Below, one piece after another: positions 22,640 to 33,606 of a stretch of 64,000 nt of DNA (its first letter is position 1; the number at the start of each line of letters is the position of its first letter). A program made the position numbers and the translations under genes. Origin of the DNA: Hymenopus coronatus. Its lineage: Eukaryota > Arthropoda > Insecta > Mantodea > Hymenopodidae. The stretch spans positions 69,379,696 to 69,443,695 of the forward strand of contig CM060884.1 in assembly GCA_030762935.1 (NCBI GenBank), in the 5' to 3' direction. The notes below the pieces were generated by a model. That model worked only from the letters and a program-made list of their open reading frames with translations. It did not search any database and was not told the DNA's origin.

Positions 22640-23015
22640 TTACTAAAGCCCAGATTATGATGAACTTTACACTTTACTTAACATGATGGAATGTAATGTA
22701 AAGTTAAGAAATCTGCCAAACTGAAGATGTATTAGAATGCATTTTAACTTAATGTTACAGGAATTACTCTTGATTAAGTTTTTATTACTTCATGCTACTG
22801 CTTCATGGCGATTCGTTCTAATTACCGTGTGACTTCACTTAACGTAACAAAAAGGAAAAGTTTGACACTGACAGACTCTTAAGTTACGTCACTTTAAGTC
22901 AACCCTAAATAGCTCCATTTAATACTGTGTTGGACTTTCACATTACTTTGACACTAAGCCATCATGTTACATTAAGTTCATTGTATTATGAATGGCATTA
23001 AGTTTAAAGGGTGTA
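22640..23015. mobile_element. MITE-like unit with imperfect inverted ends
   Basis: The left end 'gcccagattatgatgaactt' followed by 'tacactttacttaacatgat' matches the complement of the right end, 'ccatcatgttacattaagtt' and 'cattgtattatgaatggc', over about 38 bp with several mismatches. The unit is about 370 bp, AT-rich and has no ORF. The target duplication is uncertain (TA/TTAA possible). Confidence 0.5.
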
Positions 23016-23215
23016 ATTAACACCTAATTGTAATTCTGAGTCAGCAACATTAACTAATGTTATATTACCGCTAATGACTCCTTCAGGTTAAGTTCTGATT
23101 GAATGTTTCAATAAGGCAGCTGAGTATCAGCCAATGTGTTAATAAACTATGGAAAAAGAATACAGTCATAAGTTGTGACAGCAGCAAGATAAAAGACATC
23201 ATTATGCAAAACAAA

Positions 23216-24012
23216 TCTGATGTTCCATTCACATGACTTTCTGTAGCTGTTCTGTAAACAAACATTTTATTCAAAAGAGTGATCTTATATCTACTTCATG
23301 CTAATTGAGATAAACAGCAGAAATGGTCTTATTACTTATTTCTTGTGTGTAGAAGGGAAATAAGGGAATGCACAGGCTAAAGCGATAGCCAAGTCCTTTA
23401 AAGGCCATTTAATATGTGAAACAATTGAAATTCCAATCTCTTTGCTTGCCAGGAGTAAACAAATAAGAAACAAGAAGAAAGATTTCTTCCCGTTTAAGAG
23501 GCTTAAATTGAAACCAATATTCTGGAATATCTCGAAAACTCTAACAAAAAAGTATATAACATTAATTGTGTGTTTTAATGAGATCTACATTTTTTGTGCA
23601 GTCAATTTTTGCTAATCTCTTATGGTTTGCCAGTTACACAAAAGTCATCCAGAATGAAGAGGTCTTCAGAGGCATTCCCAGAAAATTCAAGCTATACATT
23701 TTATTTTCCATTTAAATGTGTTTAATATACAATATCTTAATCAAAATTGTTAGAGCCATTTTTGAGAAACTCAAAATTTTCGAAAACTTTTCCATGTAAA
23801 GAGTAGCTGGAAGTGGGGGGATTTTCTTGAAAATATTTGTGTCACATCCTTGAAAGACACTGAACCTAAATACCAAGTTTGGTATTTAATGAACTTTTTG
23901 TTTTTGAGCTATGCTGCCCAAAGACATATACATGGACATTTTTCTGAAATTGCTTTTTTGGATGTAATACATTAACTTCTATATACATAGTGTGTGTAGA
24001 GAAAGTAATAGT
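23216..24012 (-). repeat. R900 repeat, near-complete copy
   Basis: From 'ctgatgttccattcacatga' to the hairpin end 'catagtgtgtgtagagaaag'. All internal landmarks are present. It ends about 40 bp before the NUDT19 exon 2 acceptor, so exon 2 is closely flanked by a repeat. Confidence 0.75.
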
Positions 24013-24053
24013 CTCTCTACTTTCTTGAAATAATAGCTTTGTTTTCTTTGCAG

Positions 24054-24261
24054 TGGTGTGCTCCATCTGAATTACTGGAATTATGTAAGAATCAGAAAAT
24101 CACACTTCCTCCACCACAGTTCTATGAATTATCAAGACTTAACAGTTTTAAGGATATTGAACAATTAGCAAACTTTGCAACATCTAAAACAGACAGACTT
24201 AAAGAACTTTGGATGCCGTTGGTCATTTCTGCTACAGATGGCAATGTTTCTATTCTACCAG
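24054..24261 (+). CDS. NUDT19: NUDT19 exon 2
   Basis: The acceptor is 'ttgttttctttgcag|TGG' and the donor 'CCAG|GTTTGT'. The 208 bp exon enters in phase 0 and leaves in phase 1. It encodes WCAPSELLELCKNQKITLPP, then PQFYELSRL (the conserved LAPPQFYELSRL-type motif of NUDT19) and LWMPLVISATDGNVSILPG. Exon 1 has no in-frame ORF continuing into the intron beyond a short read-through, which supports the splice. Confidence 0.9.
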
Positions 24262-24409
24262 GTTTGTTTCTGCATGATAATAACAGCACTCTACCCTTCA
24301 TATATTATGGATAGAAGTTTGCTATAATTACATTATGGCTTCTTACACTGAAAATTCCATTTGGTGATGGTCATTATAATTCTATGTATTAATATATGGT
24401 TGGTTGGTT

Positions 24410-25132
24410 GGTTGATATCTAATGTTGAGCAGTTGGCAGTGAAGCCATTCGCTCTCTTGCGTTCCTGTATTTTGATGTCATATTATCATGTTGACCAAAG
24501 GTTGGGCAGTGCAGTAGATGGTTTCCATCCATATCTTCTTTAAGTGTACAGAAAGGACGCAGAGGAGATCTCACTATATCAATCCTCAATAAATGTTTTT
24601 TGAGACAGTCATGGCCTGTTAGGAGTCTAAAAGTTGCTACAGAGGATTTTCTTGGTATTGTAGTGATTCTGGTCGTGTTATTACATAAATTTTCCCATGG
24701 TTTTCCTTTTGTTTGTGATACATTAACTTCTTTAATTTTGTTACTATATGTTGATATAATGGCACTTTTGATAGAGTGATAACTTATTGGATCAGATGAA
24801 TTTAATGTAATTTTACTACCTTTCTTGGCTAGAAAGTCAGCTGTTTCATTACCCTGTATTCTGCAATGTGCTGTATCCATTAAAGTATTAAACTTTTATT
24901 TAAATTCATTAGTTGTTTTATAATTTTGCAGCATTCTGCAATATTTAAGTTATTAGGTGTTACATCAGATGCTATGGATATAATGGATGCATTGGTCAGA
25001 TAATAATACAACTTTTTCAAATTTATTTATGTGATATAGTAGGTTTTGTAAGCTCTGAAGTAATACCGAAATTTCTCCATCAAAATTTGTAGTATTTAAA
25101 CTTAATCTGAGTATGTATTAATATATAGGGTC
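24410..25132 (-). pseudogene. LINE RNase H and C-terminal remnant
   Basis: A 153-codon open frame (24419-24880) begins AHCRIQGNETADFLAKKGS, the last helix/motif of a retrotransposon RNase H. It continues PRKSSVATFRLLTGHDCL and ends ERMASLPTAQH. Upstream (to about 25130) frames shifted by small indels read NFDGEISVLLQSLQNLLYHI, the earlier RNase H strand and helix. An I/Jockey-like non-LTR element is likely. It is 5'-truncated and frameshifted. Confidence 0.75.
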
Positions 25133-25135
25133 ATT

Positions 25136-26870
25136 ATATTATATGGAAACCCATTCACGGCCTTTCTCTCCTTCGCTACTCCTGCACGTTGCCAAGACTT
25201 TGGACTGCTCAAAAATGCAATGTAATCATTTCTGCATTGTTGAGTCAGGTGCACGTTCAGTTAGATGCAGTATACATGATGCATCACTTACCTGTGGAAG
25301 AACATGTGTATATTTGTAAAGTTTACTTTAAGCATGAATCTGCTTGCCATATGAGCAGGGAGTTTGCTGAAAAGTTTACAAACTCTGTCTGCAAGAAAAA
25401 CTATACATGCGGTCATCAATACATTTGATTAGGTTCAGTGCTGAACAAGAAACATTTTAAAAGGTCAGTGTTAACAGAAATCAGAGTCACTTTGGAGCAT
25501 TCAACTCGAAAATCGCTGAACAAATTAGCGCAGCAAACAGGTGTACCTCCATCTTCTAGAAATATTGCAAATCTGTTGAAACTAAAACCTTATCATAAGA
25601 ACTGAAGCTCTCCTGGCGACGTGTTAATTCAAAATCTTCTCGGGCTTCTAGCCAGGTAAAAACTTGGCTTGACACCAACGTTTCGAAGAAGTGCATCTTC
25701 CTCGTCTTCAGGGTGAACTGATGGTTTGAGCTTGCGGAGACTGGTATTTATAAGAGCTGGGATGAAGCTAACATCTGATTGGTTCGCGTGATATTATGGC
25801 CTGGTCTTTAAGATGACTGAGACATGGGCACGGACTTCGTAGAAAACTATTTATAGCAGTTATTCGGCTAATGTTTTGTGTTTGAGCACGCACCTGCTAG
25901 AAAATAAGTCTTGGAAGACTGCAGGTAGAGGATTAGGTATTAAGGCTCTTTAACATTGGTGTCTATGCTGAACTTAATTGTAGGCCAGAATCGTGATTTA
26001 GATTATTTGTTTCAGATGAGATGGCTAAAGCTTCTTTTCTTTTTTTTTTTTTTTTTTCTTTTTTTTTGGCAAAGTGTTCGAACTACTGGGAAAGGAGAGT
26101 AAAAGAAGCTTTAGCCATCTCATCTGAAACAAATAATCTAAATCGCGATTCTGGCCTACAATTAAGTTCAGCATGGACACCAATGTTAAAGAGCCTTAAT
26201 ACCTAATCCTCTACCTGCAGTCTTCCAAGACTTATTTTCTAGCAGGTGCGTGCTCAAACACAAAACATTAGCCGAATAACTGCTATAAATAGTTTTCTAC
26301 GAAGTCCGTGCCCATGTCTCAGTCATCTTAAAGACCAGGCCATAATATCACGCGAACCAATCAGATGTTAGCTTCATCCCAGCTCTTATAAATACCAGTC
26401 TGCAAGCTCAAACCATCAATTCACCCTGAAGACGAGGAAGATGCACTTCTTCGAAACATTGGTGTCAAGCCAAGTTTTTACCTGGCTAGAAGCCCGAGAA
26501 GATTTTGAATTAAAACCTTATCGTTACACACGAGTGCAAACATTAAAAGAAAATGACCCTGGTAGTCATGTGAATTATTGCAATTGGTTTTTCCAATATG
26601 TAGAAAGAGGTTTCATTGACACACAGCTTCTGTTTTTCTCTAACGAATCTTGGTTTCACTTAGAACAGTGGATACTGGGCTCCAGTGAGTGAGTGACATT
26701 TTTAAGAGATACAATGCTTGTTTGAGAGCAGAAGGTCAACATTTCCAGCATCTATTATAAGGTAAGGATTTTAGTCCACCTCTGCCCGCAAAGTTTTCCT
26801 GGCAACTCCCGGCTCTCTCGCGCATGGTTATAGAGCGTGCGAGTGGGATACCATATAAAATAATGTGTGT
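25136..26870 (+). mobile_element. Tc1/mariner-like transposon carrying a palindromic insert
   Basis: The 5' part encodes PVEEHVYICKVYFKHESACH and, after a shift, VLTEIRVTLEHSTRKSLNKL and VPPSSRNIANLL. After the 916-bp insert the frame resumes LKPYRYTRVQTLKENDPGSH and FFSNESWFHLEQ (first catalytic region; the usual SDE is SNE). The element then jumps to its 3' end at about 26690 ('gcttgtttgagagcagaagg'), sharing that end with 11495-12375, so the rest of the catalytic domain is deleted. Inactive. Confidence 0.75.
25595..26510. mobile_element. Large palindromic PLE-like insertion, 916 bp
   Basis: Arms of about 412 bp (25626-26038 and 26101-26511) are near-perfect inverted repeats around a 62-bp spacer holding a T-rich run. 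A 31-bp extension ('ataagaactgaagctctcct' onward) occurs only on the left. Each arm contains the segment 'tgaagacgaggaagatgcac' then 'ttcttcgaaac', a short hairpin followed by GAAAC as in PLE tails. Flanking 12-bp direct repeats are taaaaccttatc (25583-25594 and 26511-26522). Removing the insert restores the transposase frame (LKLKPYRYT). Confidence 0.88.
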
Positions 26871-27199
26871 GTGTATATATATATATACACTAGGGAGCTG
26901 AGATTCCAAGAAAAAGTGTGTACATAGTACTGAACTGTATTGTATCAGGTGTTTCACAATCTCACAATGAACAAGTGCAACATAAAATGACCAATTTGCA
27001 ATGCGCTTGTAAAATGCAATAAAGTTGCAATTATGCAGTATGATAGTCCATCAAAATATACAGATGACTATTATGGTATACCAGAGGCAATGCTCTGTAT
27101 GGAAATAAACACAGTGTAGAAGTATTATACTTTAATGCATATAGGTATAAAAGCATCCTGGGCCTTCGTTTGAAATTTTAACATATATTTTAATTACAT

Positions 27200-28000
27200 G
27201 TAAATATCCATTGGTGCTAATTAAAACATTAATGGGAATGCAGGCAGTAGTAAACAGAAAAATAGTTAAGGACAGCCTTAAATTGCTAAATCTTCAGGAT
27301 AGTTCCAATAAAACTCACAATACAAAGAGAATCAAATGGCATGCTTCCCTTCTTGACCTAAAAATAATGAGGAACCATAGAAAATTAGAATTTGGAATCT
27401 ATAGGAGGAAAGAAACACAGCTACAACCCAATTTCACACAAATACGCCAGGATCAATGGCCTTGCATTCAGACTGGTAAACCTACCATTAAGCCAGAAGG
27501 AATACAAATTAAAACTTAATCAGATCACAAAAGAATAGCTACGCAGAACATCTGGTAAGGAAGAAGATTAATACATTTATGAAACAGAAAAAAGTAAAAG
27601 AAATTAGCAATCTAAAAATAATAAAACCAGGAACCAGCTTCAAAAAATTCACTTACCACCCTTTGGCACACCAAAAATTTCAAAAGATTTTAAAAAACTG
27701 GAACATCAACTTTGCCCCAGTTAATAAGCACAGTTTCAAAAACCTCCTCTAAAATTATTAAAATCAGTGCAGAATGTAATAGGATTAACAGTTTGGCAAA
27801 ATCTATTAATTCTAAAAAACAAATACAAAGTCATCATTTTGATATACTAGTCTCATCTCAAAATTCATCTATCCAGAACAGAGACCTTACAGGGTGCTAC
27901 CACGAGTTCATCAGTAAATCTCCGCTGAAGATGGCAGCAAATAGCCCCCTAAGCATGTCTGAAGTAAGTTACTTACTTCAACTAGTGAAGTTTTGAGTAT
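27200..28000 (+). pseudogene. Penelope-like element RT remnant
   Basis: Frames contain LLDLKIMRNHRKLEFGIYRR (the FLDL...IYRK motif of PLE reverse transcriptases) and then FKKFTYHPLAHQKFQKILKN with WNINFAPVNKHSFKNLL (thumb-like region). Interrupting stops separate the two. The end near 27920-27990 ('ctgaagatggcagcaaatag') looks like a PLE tail. No GIY-YIG domain remains. Confidence 0.6.
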
Positions 28001-28814
28001 GATGCTGTGTTTTTGCTCTTAATTGATCTATTTGCATTCTCTGCAAGTCGATACTTATAGTACTGCCTGCTGTCTGGCCTTTAAAAAGGGTGGGGGGGGG
28101 GGTCATGGTAGTGTTCCTTATTGTTATTCTAAAAAATATGTGGTCTAAATGCCAACAGTAAATGTAGTTTGATATTAAGTTACATCATAAATAACATGTG
28201 ACATGACTGTTCTTTTGTAGCCTTATGACCTCCTTGGCAATGGTAAGAAAATAGCCTGTTTAGTCATGAACCTGGAGCAGATAAAGTATATAAAAATACT
28301 GCTTAAATAGATGATTTCTTTATGCTAAATGCCGTTACAGTTCTTAAGAAATACAGACAAAATTAAAAGGAATCCAGGAGTCTAATAATTACAATGTACT
28401 ACAACTTTATTAAATACTTGTTTCCTGTCATTTTTAAAATTTTGTACCAGTTACGCAATAATTAAGCATATTTGAATATCCTTAACAATGACTGGGCAAG
28501 GAATGTTTGTGTGAATACGTTATCTCTATAACAAAACTAATTTACTATGTAACACAAGTATTTATAATTATTAATTAATGAATCATCCTCTAACTTCTTC
28601 TTACCTAAAACATGTTGGCAACAACAATAAATTAAATTCTGGCAGATGTTTATTAAAAAATTTGAAAATTGTCTAATGAATTGGGATGTCAACACAGATG
28701 ACAATCCAAAGTTTAAGTTCATTTTCTGATGACAGAGGAACCCAAGACAATGCACAGCTCACCAAACCAGAAGTTGTTAGCTGAAGATGCTGGCAATGAA
28801 AACATGTTTCTAGG
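28000..28814. other. NUDT19 intron 2, unique part
   Basis: AT-rich, with a G-run at 28089-28102. No gene or element recognised. Confidence 0.35.
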
Positions 28815-28826
28815 TAATAAACCTTA

Positions 28827-29019
28827 ATTTTAATTGGAATCAAGTATACACACATGTGCTTCACAAAAACTTACTTATGCAGAATTAGTTTCGAGTAGAC
28901 AATGTATGCAACATGCATGCGAAACTAGTTCTGCATAAATAAGTTTTTGTGAAGCACATGTGTGTATACTCGACTCCAATTAAAATTAAAACTAATTGCT
29001 AGCCAGTAATCAAAAATTA
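28827..29019. mobile_element. Palindromic PLE-like insertion, 193 bp
   Basis: Inverted arms of about 67 bp (28827-28893 and 28920-28986) flank a 26-bp centre, and the right arm opens with 'gcgaaactagttctgcataa'. A 33-bp extension ('ttaaaactaattgctagcca' region to 29019) follows the right arm only. The flanking 12-bp direct repeats taataaacctta (28815-28826, 29020-29031) are exact. No coding capacity. Confidence 0.85.
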
Positions 29020-29227
29020 TAATAAACCTTAAACTGAAGTTAGAGTACGACTCATTAATTAATCATTATTGAATTATGCTTCACTGTGAAAAAGTCCTTA
29101 TTTGAATATCACATGTATTTATACTCTCATGCCAAACAAATGTATTGTGCAATTAAAAAGAGTGAGAAAGATAAAAATCAATTTCTGTCCTTAATTTTTA
29201 ATTATAATATATTTTTTGTTTTAACAG

Positions 29228-29379
29228 GAGATGACAGCTACCCTTCAGATGTTGATATAACAGCTCCAACTAAACAAAGAAAGGTAGATGTCACTATGAA
29301 GGAATTAACAAATGGCTATAACAGATTACACAGAATTGAATATAACTCAAATGGTATTCCAGCTATGATAAAAACATAA
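29228..29379 (+). CDS. NUDT19: NUDT19 exon 3 (terminal)
   Basis: The acceptor is 'ttgttttaacag|GAG'. The phase-1 join gives LPGDDSYPSDVD, continuous with exon 2. The exon encodes the C-terminal tail with ELTNGYNRLHRIEYNSNGIP and ends MIKT at TAA. No canonical PTS1 tripeptide (SKL/SHL-like) is present, unlike some vertebrate NUDT19. Possible poly(A) signals AATAAA occur near 29508 and 29664. Confidence 0.88.
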
Positions 29380-29795
29380 CACTGCCTTATTTCCATGGAT
29401 ATATACAAAGGAGAGGAATGGTTAATAACAGTGAAAAAATGTACATCAGTGTAAATAGATGTGTATAATGTTTCATTAATTAAAAAAGGTAAACATAACA
29501 TGTTTTCAAATAAAACACTCTTAAAAAATGATACAGTTGCATGATAAAATAGATTTATCCTTAAATATTTAATCATAGGCAGTAAAAATAGTGTCAAAAT
29601 GAAGCTTTGCATTTGATACTTTAGCTTGTGAATGAAATATGCTGAAAAAATCAGTCTTTTCTAAAATAAAATCGGATATAAAATAAAGAACAAGTGTATG
29701 AATTATCTACAGTTCTGCTAAACGCTGTCACCCTATTACGTGCACAATTGCTCTACACTGCGTAATCTAATGACTGACAAATTGGAAGACATGTT

Positions 29796-30123
29796 TCACA
29801 CTGCTGGAACACGACCAGTGTTGAGAACAGCCATGATTCTGCGCAGACGAGGCGGGCGTTTTCTGCGAGGCCTTGTTCTTTGTCTGTAATAACGATAGGC
29901 TAAGAATACCACAACGCACGACAACAACATCAGTGCAACAGCTGGAAGAGAATTTAAGCCATCTTCATCATAAGCACCAATTCCAGATCCTTCTCCGTGC
30001 CATCCCCAGAACTCTCCGGAGATACCTTCAGACTGTCCGCCAGCAATTCCTTTTGGTGGTTGAAACATGGGCAGCTGGGCATCAATTGATAGAGACAGGA
30101 GCTTCTGTGACTTGTACAGATTG
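29796..30123 (-). CDS. MBTPS1: MBTPS1 last coding exon
   Basis: The acceptor is 'ttattttttgcag|CAATCTG' on the minus strand, phase 2. It encodes NLYKSQKLLSLSIDAQLPMF, a Gly/acidic luminal linker, the hydrophobic span LPAVALMLLSCVVVFLAY, then RYYRQRTRPRRKRPPRLRR and the end GRVPAV. The basic cytosolic tail after a single transmembrane span is the S1P hallmark. Confidence 0.93.
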
Positions 30124-30233
30124 CTGCAAAAAATAAACATACCAAGCTTGATCAAAAGTGTTGCCTCAACTAATTTAGCATACAAATGTTATGTATTATT
30201 GTCAAGATAATGCAATTGGGGTATCGTTTGAGA

Positions 30234-31004
30234 TTGATTTTGGAGGAATTTAATAACAGTGACAGTCAAATTATATGTGGTATTAATTTGTCAAAGTTTT
30301 ACGTAGGACAAACCAAAAGAAGTTTAAAAATCAGATCCAAAGAGCACTTTAGAAAACTAAAACAAGAAGATAAATCAGCAGTAGCATTTCACTTCTGGAA
30401 AGAAAACCATAATCTAGATCCAAATCCAAAATTGCTAAAAACCATGACAGGCCACAATGAACTCACAACCTGGGAAAACATCCTCATATGGAAAAACAAA
30501 GATCTAATAAACTTTGAAATTCCACCAGTTGACAACTTAGTTAAGAAGTTCATCATTTTACCACCAGAGAAGAGAACACAAGCAAACACAACCTGTCGCC
30601 CTCCGTGGTGTAATGGTTACCATGCTGACTTCATATACCCAAGGTCGCGGGTTCAAACCCGGCGGAGGACGATGGATTTTTTCGGGCGTAAAAATCCTTA
30701 GCATGGCTTCCTTCGGAAGGGAAGTAAAGCCGTGGGTCCCGTGTCGTAGATTTACGGCACGTAAAAGAACCTCAAGCCTGATAAGAGAGGCCTCTGAGCA
30801 AAATTAAGCGATCTTTCACGCCCAATTTAGAATGGGACGCTGAGAACCAAAGCAGTTAAAGAGCATCCATAAATAACAGGCCATTTCATTTTGCAAACAC
30901 AACCAGAAACGACAGTTGGACCCGTGAGGTTGAAACTAGTCCCTCATAATAAAACTGTAAGTGACATAGTGTTAAAAATACTGACTCAACAAATTAATAC
31001 CACA
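30234..31004 (+). mobile_element. Penelope-like element, 5'-truncated, with 12-bp TSD
   Basis: It encodes a GIY-YIG endonuclease piece (KFYVGQTKRSLKIRSKEHFR, DKSAVAFHFWKENHNLDPNP, then IPPVDNLVKKFI) in one open frame. A tail follows with 'gaggttgaaactagtccctc'. Exact direct repeats tatcgtttgaga flank it (30222-30233 and 31005-31016). An 18-bp inverted repeat, 'tatgtggtattaatttgt', lies near 30284 and its complement near 30989. SINE A (30594-30892) is inserted in it. Located in the last S1P intron. Confidence 0.85.
30594..30892 (+). mobile_element. tRNA-derived SINE, family A, 299 bp with 12-bp TSD
   Basis: The best copy of the family. The head 'cctccgtggtgtaatggtta' can close a tRNA-like acceptor stem with 'ggcggagga'. 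The B box is 'gggttcaaaccc'. The body includes 'atggattttttcgggcgtaa' and 'ccttcggaagggaagtaaag'. Exact direct repeats gcaaacacaacc flank it (30582-30593, 30893-30904). It interrupts the PLE at 30234-31004 just after its reading frame. Confidence 0.93.
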
Positions 31005-31274
31005 TATCGTTTGAGAGCTTACAAGTTAACAGCACTAGGGGATTGGGAATATCAGAGACAAGGGGTGGAGGCGGCACACTCATTGTCCGCTCACAACTGG
31101 TGAGGCTAACACTTTTGCCTGAGTGTGTTTTGTCTTCTCTGTTTAAAAACCAGTTCCGAGAGCACATGCTGTTTGTATCTACAGATAACTCAGTAAACTG
31201 AAGACTTTACATACCCCAAATGCACTTCCTAGTCATAACTTAATTAAGCACAAAGATTATATACGATTTAGCAA

Positions 31275-32985
31275 TATTACTATGTACATAGTATATAGAG
31301 AAGGTATTGTATTACACCCAAAAATTTGATACTGAAGACTTCTTCTGGATGACTTTTGTGCTGGCAAACCGTAAGAGATATACAAAAACTTACTACACAA
31401 AAAAGTATATCTCATTAAAACACACAATTTATGTTATATACATTTGTTTTGTAGAGTTAACCATTTTTGAGATATTCCAAATTATTGGCTTCAATTTTAG
31501 CCACTTAAATGTTTGTCAAACACGAAGACGCCTTTCTACTGGTTTCTAGTTTTGCTCCTCACAGTCAAAGAGATTAGAATTTCAACTGTTTCACATAGCG
31601 ATCAGCATTTAAAGGACAATACTATTGCTTTACCCTGTGCATTTTCTTATTTCCCTTCTACTTACAAGGGAGCTCGTAATAAGTCTAATTCTGCTTATGT
31701 TTATCTTGATTAGCATGATGTAGATAACAGATTAATCTTTTGAATAAAAGGTTTGTTTACCAAATAGCTAGAGGACCATATGAATGGAACACATTAGATT
31801 TTTTCCCTTCTACTTACACGGAACCAAGTAATTAAGGACCATTTCTGCAATTTTTTTCTCAATTAGCATGAAGAAAATATAGATACTGTCTCATTAAGTT
31901 AATGTCAGTTTTTAAGAAAAACAATTATTTGAAATGTGTTCTGACAAGCAATAAAAAACAATAATTTGATGGTGTGAGATCAGGGCTGTATGCTGGGTGT
32001 GGTAGCAGTTTGATTCCTCCCAGTTCCTGAATTTTTTCCATGTTTGTTCGTGCAGTATGGGGTCTTGCATTATCCTGTTGCAATAGAACTCTATTTCGAT
32101 TAACTAATGCTGGGTATCTCCATCTCAAAATTGCATGAACTCGTTCCAGTTGTTGAGAATAAAGATCCACATCAATCGCCCACCCGTTTGGAATAAACTT
32201 CCAGTGAATCACACCAGACACACAACATTACTTTGGGACCGAATCAATTTTTTTTAATGATGACTTTAGCAAGTTGGCGAGGATCAAGCCACTGTTTCAA
32301 GGCATCACAAATCTGTCATCCATGGGATTACAGATAAGTTGTCGACAGATATCCACTCTACGTTGAGCCTGTTGAGGTTGTCAGTTCATGAGGTACAGAT
32401 CTACAGCTTCTGTATGATTTTCCAAGTGTCTTAATGTGGCGATGTATGGAATCTTTTGATGCACCAAGTTCTTCTGAAATCCTAGGGTCCTTTTTTGCAG
32501 ATTTTCTCACAAAACTTGGCATGTACCCTCAATATTCCATACTTTAGGTCTTCCAGAACGTGGTAAATCTTTAGTGTTTTAGTCTCCATTGTTGAAATGT
32601 TGGAACCATTGTTGTGCCACATGCTCACTAACGACACCTTCTCCTTCCTCTTCACATATTCTTCGAGCTGTGGCAGTGGCTTTATAATTTTGTTTCCAGC
32701 AGTGCTTTAGAAGGGCTCTAAGTTCAAACTTTGTTATCTGCATTTTGTGATTGTTTATTAACAACTGAAGACTGATACATCCTCGCAATGTACACAATAC
32801 TAGCCATGGCATCCTGTAAATAGCATTGCAAAACCAAAAAAACCCAATAAATTTTCAAAACACTAAAATCAAAAAACTGACATTACTCATGAGACAACCT
32901 AATAGAAGAATAAGATTTTTAACAATAATTTGTTGCAGAGATGTAGAGAAAGTCATGTGAATGGAACACATCAGATTTTTTTTCT
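31275..32985 (+). repeat. R900 repeat, internally deleted, with a mariner inside
   Basis: Hairpin end 'ctatgtacatagtatataga' at 31281. The core jumps from 'aatttgatactgaagacttc' directly to 'gcaaaccgtaagagatatac'-type sequence, so about 450 bp is deleted. The distal end appears at about 31770-31800 and again after the mariner at 32930-32980 ('agatgtagagaaagtcatgt'). Confidence 0.65.
31886..32902 (-). mobile_element. mariner-like transposon, second family, inactive
   Basis: Inverted ends are 'tgtctcattaagttaatgtc' on the left and 'gacattactcatgagaca' on the right. The minus strand encodes an N-terminus (ITKFELRALLKHCWKQNYKA, EHVAQQWFQHFNNGD) and a C-terminal catalytic part (NRVLLQQDNARPHTARTNME, HPAYSPDLTPSNYCFLL). 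Both parts are in separate frames with degenerate sequence between them. In the last motif the usual LxPSDY is TPSNY, a lost Asp. It sits in an R900 copy. Confidence 0.85.
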
Positions 32986-33079
32986 GATTCCCTAAAGGAA
33001 ATAAAAAATTTGAGTGACCTGAAGTCACAGCTGCTTACGAAGAATGTATTTGCACTCTCTTCAAAGAAGAATGGCGTTC

Positions 33080-33235
33080 AGCATTTAACCTGGTTGGTCA
33101 TATTGGACGATGAATGAAATCAATGAAATGATACTGAAATGGCCTTAGGGTCCATGGAGCTTGAAGTTACTTGACATTTGTCTTCTCAGGATAGGGCAAA
33201 CACGCTACCACTACACTACCCAGGCGGTCATATAT
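33080..33235 (-). mobile_element. tRNA-derived SINE, family C, diverged copy
   Basis: The minus strand matches the 9584-9783 element in the body ('gacaaatgtcaagtaacttc', 'aagctccatggaccctaagg', 'tcattcatcgtccaatatga') and part of the head ('tagtgtagtggtagcgtg'). Middle sequence, including most of the B box and the G/T-rich segment, is deleted. Confidence 0.6.
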
Positions 33236-33606
33236 AGAATGCAGAGGAGAATATTTTGAACTAATGTAATAAATGATCAGATTCTAAATTTTTAACATTT
33301 TACTGCGCCTATTTTCAAAACTTTTGGAGTGACCCTCAACTCATGCTATGAAGCTGCTTGAGTAAAAAAAAAAAAAAGAGGTAGGAAAAGAATTGAAGAT
33401 AGATAAGATTTGAATAAACATTTCATGTTTGAAGAATTGTATGATGTATGCACAAAACTTATTTTTCTGTTGGTTGAAGTGACTAAAATGCTATTAAAGT
33501 ACAAAATGATCAAGTGCATAGTAGCAATTCCATTTTTACCTGGTGTACAAATTAAACAAACCCCTGTTACACTATGTATAGATAAGATACAAAGAGACTT
33601 ACGTAC

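Noticed and set aside
26427..26465. A confident hammerhead ribozyme call
   Set aside because: Core-like CTGAAGA and GAAAC are present, but an extra base and missing stem I leave it unproven, so it is reported only as a hypothesis.
30594..30670. Possible functional tRNA gene (A and B boxes, closable acceptor stem)
   Set aside because: It is the head of a 299-bp SINE with a body, tail and 12-bp target duplication, and four other copies share the same body.
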